Made by a program: the position numbers and the translations under genes. 64,000 nucleotides of DNA, taken from positions 774,115 to 838,114 of the forward strand of contig NZ_CP024962.1 of assembly GCF_002804205.1 (NCBI RefSeq), written 5' to 3'. Below the pieces are notes generated by a model. That model saw only the letters and a program-made list of their open reading frames with translations. It was not told where the DNA came from and searched no databases. The stretch's first letter is position 1. Each line of letters opens with the position of its first letter. Positions 27,010-35,507 of the stretch are shown here, one piece after another. This stretch comes from Entomoplasma freundtii. GTDB lineage: Bacteria; Bacillota_I; Bacilli_A; Mycoplasmatales; Mycoplasmataceae.

Positions 27010-27599
27010 TATGATTGGTTCCCTTCTAGACTATCTATAAGCGGGGGGTGGTCATTACCCACCAAACCATTGGTGTCACTTCAAAGCAATGTAAACCAAA
27101 AAATATTCGCATCTTGAAGTTTTATATCAAAAATGTTTATGTCAACTTGAGGATTAGTCGGACCTATTTTCGTATCAGTTATGCTTCTTACCAATCATAC
27201 ATAAGCAGGGGCACTTTCTTGGTCACTATCAATTGATCTATCAAGTATTCTCAAAACAAGCCCGTTTGGGGAGACTTCAAAAATTTCTTTTTTTGTTTTT
27301 AAGTAGTCACCAAAGCTTCGCCCTAACCATTCATTACTCAATTGGGTCTCATAGTCCTTTGGGGTTAGTGAGGGGTGCTCTTTAGGCAACGGCTTACGAC
27401 CCCTAAATTTTTTTTGAACTTCTGCACTATAATAATTGTTGATTTGAAGCCTCAACATTTTTTTGGGGTCAGACTCTAAAGCGCTTGATTTATTAGAATT
27501 ATTACTTAAAAGTAAACCTCAAATTAAACTAAAAACTGCTGCTAATGTAATTAACATAGCAACTGTTACTAATAAAAACTGTCATGATTTAGAACGCAT
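27009..27599 (-). CDS. membrane-anchored paralogue A of a gene pair, DUF4430-like C-terminus
   Basis: A 196-residue protein with an N-terminal membrane helix (about 6-33) and an extracellular remainder. It shares with the next gene the block NEWLGRSFGDYL, an IFEV..NGLVLRIL segment and the ending FDIKLQDANIFWF, at similar spacing. A stretch of about 25 residues with Lys, Pro and Glu (RGRKPLPKEHPSLTPKDYE) links anchor and domain. Two TGA codons in the last third are Trp. Together with the downstream gene it forms a two-gene operon on the leftward strand. Function unknown; a ligand-binding surface domain is a guess. Confidence 0.72.
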
Positions 27600-27718
27600 T
27601 TTTCTTTTTCCCTTTCCGAGTTTTTTAATTATACAAAAGGGTCTAAGAAAATTTTGTAATCACTAAAAATAAAAAAAAGAAATCTTTATTGTTAATTTGT
27701 TAGAAAAATTTTCTAAAT

Positions 27719-28945
27719 TTATAACGGTTTTAGTTTAGTCGCTTGCTGCTTTTTTGGCTTAGCACCAAGCACCTCTAAGGTTGGAATTTGTTGGTTATGA
27801 ACAATCATTTTTCCCTCGATTCGAAAGCTTTTGATTGAACCACCCGGTTTAATACTTAACGCTGTTGCTTTTAATTCTTGAATCACGCCTTTGACTAATG
27901 ACTTGCCTAATCCGCCGTAAGTCTCAAGATTACCCTTAATAATAACGTCACCGATTGGCTTACTAATTTGAAAGCCAATCGCTCCATCGCCATGAGTGGT
28001 GATTTTGGCTAAAGATAATTTATCAATCGTCCCATCATAATTATTAATGCCTCGCGATCCTTCACCAAATGTTTCAATTGGACCCTCAAGTGCTAAATTT
28101 TTAATATAACCAAAATTGACAAACCCGATGGCGCTCCGACCTTGTGAAGAAATTTTTTGAAAAGCTTTTCAGCTATCTACCACTCCTCAATTGTCAAGCA
28201 CCATGTCGTTATAGCCATAAGTGGTAATAACTTGATGATTAATTATCTCTTTTACATGAGCGTTGGTAATAACAAAAACAGCTCCCGTAATTAAGTTGGC
28301 AATACCCACCGGTATCTTTCCGTCATTATGAATTTCATCAGTAGTTAATAAATCTACTTTCAGTTGGGCATGCTTGGTTCCAGCAACCATTATTCCTGAA
28401 CCATAAATTGGTTTGTTTTTCTGACCGAGAGCCACCTTCTTGACAACTATAATTGGTATGTTTTTTCGGTCTTTATTTCAAATGGTGAGAGCACCTTGAA
28501 GAACACGAACGTTATAACCAAAAGGCCGTTCCTTAAATTGAGTAGCGTCAGCTTCTTTAATGACCACTTGATTAATTGTTAATCTTAATCTGCCGTTAAT
28601 TTTACGAGAAATTAGTATTATACATCCCCGCAGGACAATAATATTTTTGAGAAGATAAGTACCTTCTACTTGGTGGGAATTATGAAAGCGAATGACTTTT
28701 GATTGTGGGCTAAACCCTTCAATTTGTAAATTAGTGATTTCATTATTTTTGGTAAATAATAAACCACTATTTGCTTTTCTAAAGCAAATAGTTTCTTTGC
28801 CTGTGGCTCCTGAAATTTTCACTTTTGGAGGAATCAGAATACTTTGGTTAAAAGTTAAATTTTTGGTGATGACAATATTTTTCGATATTTTTAAAGATTT
28901 TAATAAATCTTGCTCTGTTGCAATACTCACCTTGTCTATAGCCAT
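27719..28945 (-). CDS. predicted right-handed beta-helix protein of unknown function
   Basis: A 408-residue protein starting MAIDKVSIATEQDLLKSL after AAGAAGGGA. The sequence reads as many short strands with regularly spaced Ile, Val and Asn (for example KNIVITKNLTFNQSILIPP, EITNLQIEGF, LLKNIIVLRGCIILIS, IKNLALEGPIETFGEGSRGI), the look of a pectate-lyase-like parallel beta helix. Early motif DLLKSLKISKNIVITKNL is typical of such surface proteins in Firmicutes. No signal peptide, membrane helix or lipobox is visible, which is odd for this class. In-frame ATGs at 28981 and 28969 exist without a good ribosome-binding site. Three TGA codons are Trp. Confidence 0.65.
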
Positions 28946-29073
28946 AGGGTCCCTTCTTAGGTTGTCCATTTCATTAATCACTATAAATTATAAATTTTGC
29001 TATTTAAACAACGGGACTAATTAATAAAAAATATAAAACGGCGCGAAAAAGAAATTAGTCAAACCAAAGGCCC

Positions 29074-29079
29074 TATAAT
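29074..29079 (+). promoter_or_regulatory. -10 element for the leucine-rich-repeat gene
   Basis: TATAAT followed by G; the ATG at 29078 is formed by the last bases of this element, which argues against it being the start codon and favours the ATG at 29105 behind GGAGGT. Confidence 0.6.
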
Positions 29080-29104
29080 GAAAGTTAGTGGAGGTAACAT
29101 AAAT

Positions 29105-30127
29105 ATGATTAAGTTATTAAGCATCCTATCACTAATGGTTTTGCCATCAACTTCGTTGACAACGATTGCTGCAACTAAACCGATTATTAAAATTGATCAG
29201 GCATTTAGCGATGAAGAATCAAGTCGAAACGAAATTGCCATTATTCAATCATTAAACAATGAAGAAAATAAGGGCGCAAAAAGATATCTGAAAGGAATCT
29301 TTGATGATGCCAATTTGGTTCTCAAGATTTCTCAAGAATTAAAGAATATTATCCATGAAGATAGCCAAGGGGCTTTTATTTATGATAACGATACTTTGGA
29401 AGTTAAATCCCTAAACTTGGCAAGTGGCAAAATTAGCAGTTTTAAAGGTTTATCTATTTTCCCTAATTTAAAAATGTTATCTATAAAATTCAATGGAGTG
29501 GCCGTTAATTTAAGTGATTTAACAACCATTAGTGATCAACTCAAGTATCTTGAAGTCAATGGCAGCCAAATTAATGATATTGACTTTATCAAACAATTTA
29601 CTTCGTTAGATACATTAAATCTAATTGCTGACGACATTTCGGATATTTCCGCTTTAGCAGAGCTTACAAATTTAGTTCGCTTAAATTTAGATAATAACAA
29701 TCTCTTAGAGATTTCAGCGCTAATGGCCCTAGAAAATTTAGAGTCATTGGATTTAGCCTTTAATGATATACACGATATATCCGCTCTTTCAAGAATGTCA
29801 AAATTAATGAGTTTGGGGTTAACTTCTAATAATTTTTCAGGGCTTTTGCCGCTAGCTAACTTGCTAGAGTTGCGTGGTTTGTATTTGGCAGTTAATAACA
29901 TTAGTGATTTGACACCACTTGCCAATCTCGTAAATTTAGAGATTTTAAGTTTAGAGGATAATAAAATTAGTGATTTGAAACCATTAGAAAATTTGCAAAA
30001 CTTAGGAAGTTTATTTCTAAGATATAATTCTATTCCTAATACAGAAGAAGCTTGGGCACCAATTCATGACTTACCAAATTATAGTCCCGATTGGGATAAC
30101 GAAACTGTTCGCTCAAGTCAACGATAA
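29105..30127 (+). CDS. leucine-rich repeat (internalin-like) secreted protein
   Basis: A 340-residue protein: signal peptide-like N-terminus (residues 1-24, IKLLSILSLMVLPSTSLTTIAA; no lipobox Cys), a polar region to about 90, then about nine LRRs of 21-22 residues with the internalin pattern LxxLxxLxLxxNxIxDIxxL (for example LTNLVRLNLDNNNLLEISAL and LVNLEILSLEDNKISDLKPL). It ends in a short Pro/Trp/Asp tail with no sorting motif or C-terminal anchor. LRR proteins of this type mediate protein-protein contact, often with host surfaces. The gene has its own promoter and terminator and is rightward in a leftward region. No TGA Trp codons are used. Confidence 0.88.
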   Translation: MIKLLSILSLMVLPSTSLTTIAATKPIIKIDQAFSDEESSRNEIAIIQSLNNEENKGAKRYLKGIFDDANLVLKISQELKNIIHEDSQGAFIYDNDTLEVKSLNLASGKISSFKGLSIFPNLKMLSIKFNGVAVNLSDLTTISDQLKYLEVNGSQINDIDFIKQFTSLDTLNLIADDISDISALAELTNLVRLNLDNNNLLEISALMALENLESLDLAFNDIHDISALSRMSKLMSLGLTSNNFSGLLPLANLLELRGLYLAVNNISDLTPLANLVNLEILSLEDNKISDLKPLENLQNLGSLFLRYNSIPNTEEAWAPIHDLPNYSPDWDNETVRSSQR

Positions 30128-30141
30128 AATTATTTAGGCAA

Positions 30142-30178
30142 TAAAAAAGACAACTTCACCGTTGTCTTTTTTATTAAG
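30142..30178. terminator. bidirectional terminator between LRR gene and rplA
   Basis: AATAAAAAAGACAAC and its complement around TTCACC, with T-runs on both strands, between the convergent stop codons at 30127 and 30183. Confidence 0.88.
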
Positions 30179-30182
30179 TATT

Positions 30183-30890
30183 TTATTTGTTCATTGCGGC
30201 ACGAAGACCAGGAACAGCTACTTTAATTCCAGGACCCATTGTTGTTGAGATTGAAACATTTAGAATGTAATCTCCTTTAACAGTTTGAGGTTTAGCTTTT
30301 TGAATAGCTTCAAAAACAGCTTTAAAGTTATTTTCAAGTTGTTCATTACTAAATGACGCTTTTCCTAAAATTGAGTGAATGTTACCTTCTTTATCAGCGC
30401 GGTATTCCACTTTTCCTTTTTTAACATCATCAATTGCTTTAGTAACATCCATAGTTACAGTTCCAGTTTTAGGGTTTGGCATTAGACCACGAGGTCCAAG
30501 AATTTTCCCGATGGCTCCTAATTTCGCCATCATTTCTGGAGTAGCAATAATTACATCAAAGTCAAATCAGTTTTCTTTGGCAATTTTTTGTACTAATTCT
30601 TCTCCACCAACAATGTCAGCTCCAGCAGCAGTTGCTTCTTTTGCTTTAGTGTTAGTTAATACTAAGATTTTTTGGGTTTTCCCAGTTCCTGAAGGCAAGA
30701 CTAATGCCCCACGAATTTGTTGGTCTGCTTTTTTAGGATCAATGTTTAAGTTAAAAGCTACTTCGACAGTTGAATCGAATTTAGTTGAAGCTAAATCTTT
30801 TGCTAATTGGAAAGCTTCAGTTGGTTGGTAGTATTTAGTACGATCAACTTTTGAACGTGCTTCTTTTAATTTTTTCGAAATTCTAGCCAT
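30183..30890 (-). CDS. rplA: ribosomal protein L1
   Basis: The 235-residue L1 stalk protein. The two-domain order is complete: N-terminal [15 protein letters not shown], the insert domain with [11 protein letters not shown] and [25 protein letters not shown], and the C-terminal [10 protein letters not shown]. One TGA (residue 108) is Trp. The ATG overlaps the rplK stop by one base. In B. subtilis rplJ follows directly; here a six-gene cassette intervenes. Confidence 0.97.
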
Positions 30891-31312
30891 TATTTATTAG
30901 CTCCTTCGATTTTGATTCCCATATTTTTTGCAGTTCCTTTAATAATGTTAATTGCAGCATCAATGTCATTGGCATTTAGATCTGGCAATTTGTATTCAGC
31001 AATTTTACGAATATCGTCCATTGAAACAGTTCCAGCTACTTCTTTTCCTGAATTTTTGGCACCTTTTTCAATTTTTGCTGCACGTTTTAGTAAAACGGGA
31101 GTTGGAGTTGTTTTTAAAACAAATTCAAATGATTTGTCATCATATGCAGTAATAACAACTGGAACAACATCTCCAGCACGGTCCTTAGTTGCCTCGTTGA
31201 ATTCTTTGGTGAAAGCAGGCATGTTAATTCCCAAGGATGCTAATTCTGCTCCTGGTTTTGCTTGCATTGCCATAAATTCTAATTTTGCAATACGTGTGAT
31301 TTTTTTAGCCAC
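30890..31312 (-). CDS. rplK: ribosomal protein L11
   Basis: The 140-residue protein of the GTPase-associated centre. N-terminal [21 protein letters not shown] and the C-terminal RNA-binding domain ([37 protein letters not shown]) are intact. The GQG-type motif of the N-domain is diverged ([13 protein letters not shown]). Preceded by AGGAGGT. First gene of an rplK-rplA transcript. Confidence 0.97.
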   Translation of the reverse strand: MAKKITRIAKLEFMAMQAKPGAELASLGINMPAFTKEFNEATKDRAGDVVPVVITAYDDKSFEFVLKTTPTPVLLKRAAKIEKGAKNSGKEVAGTVSMDDIRKIAEYKLPDLNANDIDAAINIIKGTAKNMGIKIEGANK

Positions 31313-31335
31313 GGGTTACCTCCTATAGTTCTCGC

Positions 31336-31377
31336 TGTGGTCCTTATGAAGGCTTAATTTTTAAGCTTTCTCCCACA
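31336..31377 (-). promoter_or_regulatory. structured leader of rplK-rplA
   Basis: On the leftward strand TGTGGGAG and CCACA close a stem around an inner AGCTTAA/TTAAGC hairpin. Comparable GUGGGAG...ACCAC leaders precede rplK in many Firmicutes and are linked to control of L11/L1 synthesis. The assignment rests on recall of that pattern and on pairing seen here. Confidence 0.45.
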
Positions 31378-31480
31378 ATAAAAATCTGCTATTTATTAAT
31401 AATAGCAATTTATTAGATAAAAATAAAGGGATAAAACCGTTAAAACCCACGTTTTTGGGGGCCTTTTACTTAAATTTTCT

Positions 31481-32545
31481 TTATTTAATCTCACCAATTT
31501 TTTTGAGGAACTGAACGATGCCATTAACATATTGTTTATGCCCTACACTAATGGCTTCGACATGCTTAGCTTTAGGGAAAACAATTAATTCTGAAACAAC
31601 TATTTGTTCTGAAGCAATTTTTTCTTTATAAAGTTGTTCTGACATATAAAGTGGTACAAGGTCATCAGCATCCCCATGAAGAAAAAGCATTGGAATTTGT
31701 GCCGTACGACTTAACTTTTTCCGAATATCAAAGTCGTTTGGATCATACCCAAAAACCTTTTTGAATTTTCTTCGCAACCCAAAGCTTACTTTTCATCATG
31801 GCATCTTTGTTTGACGTTGAAAGAAATACCGTGCCTCGAGAAGTAAATTACTAAAACCACAATCATCAATGACAAACTTTAAAGCAGGGTCTAAGTAACC
31901 AATGTCTTCGGCATACTTCACCACGATTGAGCCACCCATACTATTGCCAATTAAACCATAATTAGTCATTCCATAATGGGTTTTCAAATAATCAACACAA
32001 CTCGCTAAATCATAAGGAGCCGAATAACCTAAATCTGTTTTAGTACCATAACTAGCTCCATGAGCACGAACATCAATTGTCATTACATTAAAACCTAATT
32101 TTGAAAATAAATAAGTTTGGCGTAAACCGAGGAATTTATTTTCAGTTCAACCGTGTAAAGCAATCACCCATTTTTTACTACGGTTATTACGGAGAATTAA
32201 AGCTTGCAGTTTTTGACCATCAGGGTTAAGGATAACTACCTCATCAAGTTTCTTCAAATCATCTGCAGTATAAAGAAAATTATACTGATTTAAACCGCGA
32301 GCAAAAGAATCATCCACATAATCAGCAATAGTATCAACTTCAACATAAGCTGCCTTACGTTGGCGCATTCCCTCATCACGGAGATAATCTTGCACCACAT
32401 TATTAAAGCGAACTAAACTTTTAGTAGAAAGCACTTTTATTTGGGGCATATCCCAAAGAGTTTTCCATAAAATCGGAAAATTATAAACTAAATCTTGGTC
32501 AGATGTTGGCACCTTAGGCACATTTTCACTTTGTTTACGACGCAT
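31481..32545 (-). CDS. alpha/beta hydrolase
   Basis: A 354-residue serine hydrolase of the alpha/beta fold. After about 125 N-terminal residues come the oxyanion strand WVIALHGWTE, the nucleophile elbow GNSMGGS, the acid in LFLHGDADDLVP and the His in FPKAKHVEA, a complete Ser-Asp-His triad. No secretion signal, so cytosolic or membrane-peripheral. The N-terminal region has VDTIADYVDDSFARGL and resembles the acyltransferase/esterase-like hydrolases frequent in spiroplasmas; the substrate is unknown. Inserted between nusG and rplK, which are adjacent in B. subtilis. Two TGA codons (one a WW pair) are Trp. Confidence 0.85.
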
Positions 32546-32620
32546 AAAATCCTCTTCTTTCTAACATTTTAGCATGCTTAATTTTGAGAAAAGTTTTTGA
32601 TTCGATTTTTAGTTTGCTAA

Positions 32621-32655
32621 ATTAAAAAAGACCAATTATTTGGTCTTTTTTAATA
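32621..32655 (-). terminator. terminator after nusG
   Basis: AAAAAAGACCAA and its complement around TTA, with a T-run, overlapping the end of nusG. Confidence 0.8.
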
Positions 32656-33378
32656 TTCTCTTACTGGTTCTAAATTAGTGAAGGCCACTTCAGCTGGTGT
32701 ATAACGGCCAAAGATTTCCAAGGAAACAATAGCAATTCCTTTTGAATAATCAATATCGATTACTTTTCCTTCTTCATTTTGATATGGTCCTTCTTTAATG
32801 CGGACAAAATCATTGAGGTTAAAGTTTGCTTTATGAAGCTCTTTTTTAGGGACCACCAGACCTTTTGGTTTACCTTTGCTGGTTGTGCTAGTTGGTGACT
32901 CTTCTTTATCATTGCCTTCATCAACCACATCTTGGTTATCTTCCGATTCGCTAGGAATAAGTCCTACTTTTGGTGTACCGTTTTCGTTCAATTCATCATC
33001 GGGAGTTGACAGCATTTTGATAACTTCGTTCATTGTTAAAGGGAAGGGTTTAAGGCCTTTCCCGGCTGAACCAATGAATCCAGTTACTCCGGGAGTATTT
33101 CGAATGACAAATCAAGCTTTGTCACTCATATTCATGTTGATAAAAATGTACCCCGGGAAGCGGTTTTTAATCACGATTTTACCACTTTTGGTTTCAGTAA
33201 TTCCCTTCGAAATTCGTAAATCAAAAACATCATTTTCCAAGTTGCTTGTTTTAATTTTTTGTTGTAAATCTGCTAAGACCTTTTCTTCATGACCTGTACT
33301 GCAATTAATTACAAACCATTGACCAGGCATGTCTAATAGCATATCTAGATCAACATTCATTTCTTCATTTTTCTTCAT
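32650..33378 (-). CDS. nusG: transcription elongation/antitermination factor NusG with acidic insert
   Basis: A 242-residue NusG. The N-terminal NGN domain (QWFVINCSTGHEEKVLADL, RFPGYIFI, VIRNTPGVTGFIG) and C-terminal KOW domain (FVRIKEGPYQNEEGKVIDID) are clear. Between them lies an insert of about 50 acidic and Ser/Thr/Pro-rich residues (about 122-178), so the protein is longer than the usual 180; such linkers are known in Mollicutes. It links RNA polymerase to termination and to the ribosome. Part of rpmG-secE-nusG. Confidence 0.95.
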
Positions 33379-33386
33379 ATTTTCCT

Positions 33387-33782
33387 CTAAACAATTTTGA
33401 TTAAACTAAATAAAGCTTGTAGCCCTCAATCAACCAACGCAAAGAAGAGGGCAAAAATAACCATGAATAACAAAACAGAAATATATTTTTTAGTTAAATT
33501 TCCCGATGAAGACCATTTAATCTTATTCACTTCTTTAATCATTTTGACGGGAAACTCTTGAATTGCTTCCTTAACGTTGACTTTTTCCTTGGGTGTTTTG
33601 GGAACCTTTAGACCTTTTTTTTGTCATTTTTGGAGGTCAATCTTCCCCTTTTTCGGGGTTTCCAAATTCGCTTCTAAGTCGTTTTGACGACTTTTCCTTG
33701 CCGCCTTTGCTGCTGCTTTTAATTCTTTTTTGGCTCTTTTTGCTTCTAACCGAGCTGTTTCCTTATTCGGATTAGTTTTCAT
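33387..33782 (-). CDS. secE: preprotein translocase subunit SecE
   Basis: A 131-residue protein. The C-terminal SecE core (VKMIKEVNKIKWSSSGNLTKKY then one membrane helix, about residues 102-125) is preceded by about 75 basic residues rich in Lys and Ala with no known role, longer than in E. coli single-helix homologues. Two TGA codons are Trp. Its ATG overlaps the rpmG stop by one base. Confidence 0.93.
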
Positions 33783-33940
33783 TAGCGTGTTTCCTTATGA
33801 ATTTGGTGTTTTTGACAGGTTGGACAAAACTTTTTAATTTCTAGGCGACTTTTTTGTGTCAGCCCACTTTTTGTGAAAGTATAATTTCTACTTAAACATT
33901 CTTCACAAACAAGAATGATTTTTCTTTTCTTTTGGTCCAT
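33782..33940 (-). CDS. rpmG: ribosomal protein L33, zinc-binding form
   Basis: A 52-residue L33 with two Cys pairs (CEEC at about 12-15 and CPTC at about 40-43), hence the zinc-binding C+ form. Start is the ATG after GGAGGGCCC. Position before secE and nusG matches rpmGB of B. subtilis. Confidence 0.93.
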   Translation of the reverse strand: MDQKKRKIILVCEECLSRNYTFTKSGLTQKSRLEIKKFCPTCQKHQIHKETR

Positions 33941-34017
33941 GGGCCCTCCTCTAATAAAGTCAAACTAACTCTATTATAATCGAATTTGCCTTAAAAGCAC
34001 CCGTTTAATAGGCACCT

Positions 34018-34608
34018 TTAGGTGATTATGCGTTCCAAATCAGCAATTGTTTTTTCAAGAGTTTGCTTTAATTTATGGCGAGAAATTTGGTATTTTTCGC
34101 GAATATCTACTAAAGGCACATTGTAAAGGTAGTCCATAAAAATATCTTTATTTTGGGTTGGAATTTTCGCTTGTCTAAAATAATCTTCTAAGAAAATTTG
34201 TGTCATTCATTCCTGACTATCCGCAACATTTAGATTTTGGTTTTCTTGTCAAGATAAATTAACATTATTGAGATTCAAAATTTTATGTTTGTTGTTAACA
34301 AACTTACAAGCGTAATCCATCGCCTTCCAGTAAACGTTATCAATAACATAGGTAATGAAACTTTTATGGGTTAAGGTTGGTTGATATTTTCGTAAGACTT
34401 CATCAAAAGCAAGCCAAGCAATTGAAGTAAAATCTTCTTTTTCCAACGGGATAGTATGGAACTTGCGCAAAACTTTTGCGATTGCATAGTTGATTGGGAT
34501 TTCTAATTTTTGAAAAAAAAGATATTTTTCTTCCAATGATAAATCACTTACATTATCTTTTAGATAATTTTGAATTTGTTCATTTGTGACTTTCTGATTA
34601 TCAGACAT
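34018..34608 (-). CDS. sigma-70 family factor at the sigH position
   Basis: A 196-residue protein with a region-2-like helical segment (NYAIAKVLRKFHTIPLEKEDFTSIAWLAFDEVLRKYQPT, then FITYVIDNVYWKAMDYACK) and a C-terminal helix-turn-helix (YLYNVPLVDIREKYQISRHKLKQTLEKTIADLERII) as in region 4. This is the architecture of small alternative sigma factors. It lies between rlmB and rpmG, where B. subtilis has sigH, so it is probably the diverged orthologue; MG428 of M. genitalium is a comparable factor controlling recombination genes. Strong ribosome-binding site AAAGGAGG. Two TGA codons are Trp. Confidence 0.8.
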
Positions 34609-34707
34609 AATTTTTCCTCCTTTGACCTTATCATCAAGAGGTTTTAACTGACATACAAGGGCTTTTTGAAAACTTTTTCCTTGCCTTTTTTCAAAAATTT
34701 TCCGAAA

Positions 34708-34736
34708 TAAAAAGAAGCCGAAGCTTCTTTTTTCTT
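34708..34736 (-). terminator. terminator after rlmB
   Basis: A compact AGAAGC-TTCG-GCTTCT hairpin with a stable UUCG tetraloop and T-run on the leftward strand. Confidence 0.8.
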
Positions 34737-34771
34737 TTGGTAGGTTTATTTTAACACAATTTGGTGGGTTT

Positions 34772-35506
34772 TTAAACTAGTTTTAATTGCGTTGCGATGG
34801 CAAAAAGCATAATTGCTGTAGCTGTTGATACATTTAGCGAATCAATCTCGGGACGGATGGGGATGTAAACATTAAAATCACTTGCTTTGGTTAATAGTGG
34901 TCTAATTCCATCACCTTCGTTACCAACAACCAAAACAGTTTTTGCAGCAAAATCAACATTTCGTAAATCTTGGGCTTCTTGGTTGAGGTTAGAAGCATAA
35001 ATTCAATAACCATTTTCTTTTAAGGTTTCCAGGGCCTGGTAAAGGTTGGCCACTTTGGTTATCTTTACATCAAAGGCGGTACCAGCTGAAGTCTTCACTA
35101 CCGTAGGAGTCACTTCTACTTGGTGACGATTAAGCATAATAATGTTTTGCACTCCAAATAAACAAGCACTCCGGATGATGGCCCCAAAATTATGGGGATC
35201 ATGGATTTGGTCCAACACCAAAACCAAATCTTTATCACGTTGTGGTAATTGTTTCCACAATTCAATAGCAGGGAAATATTGGAATTCTTGAATTTCAGCA
35301 ACCACCCCTTGATGATTTGCCTCTTTTCCAGCCAATTTTCCTAATTCTATAGGATTCAGCTTGTTAACAGTTATTTTGCGACCCGTTTTTTGAATTCGGG
35401 CGAGTCAAACTTCCGGATCTTTGGTTCAAATCTTGCGAATTAGTTGGGGTCTTTTTAGTAAAAAATCTTGGACTGGTTGGTTTCCATAAATAAGGTTCAT
35501 GGCCAT
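34772..35506 (-). CDS. rlmB: 23S rRNA (guanosine-2'-O-)-methyltransferase, TrmH/SpoU family
   Basis: A 244-residue SPOUT methyltransferase. An N-terminal substrate-binding domain (IYGNQPVQDFL) precedes the knotted catalytic domain with DQIHDPHNFGAIIRSACLFG, VKTSAGTAFD, VVGNEGDGI and the C-terminal IPIRPEIDSLNVSTATAI. These are the three SPOUT motifs, and the gene position after cysS matches rlmB (yacO). Starts 1 base after the cysS stop. The start could be 35500 as well. Confidence 0.92.
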
Positions 35507-35507
35507 T

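Noticed and set aside
29078..29104. Start of the LRR gene at the upstream ATG
   Set aside because: This ATG overlaps the TATAAT -10 element and has no ribosome-binding site; the ATG at 29105 has GGAGGT.
30379..31328. Open frames antisense to rplA and rplK, over 130 codons
   Set aside because: Composition shadows of conserved ribosomal protein genes on the other strand.
31446..31470. Short CCCA/TGGG hairpin after the alpha/beta hydrolase
   Set aside because: Stem of only four pairs with a poor T-run; not convincing as a terminator.
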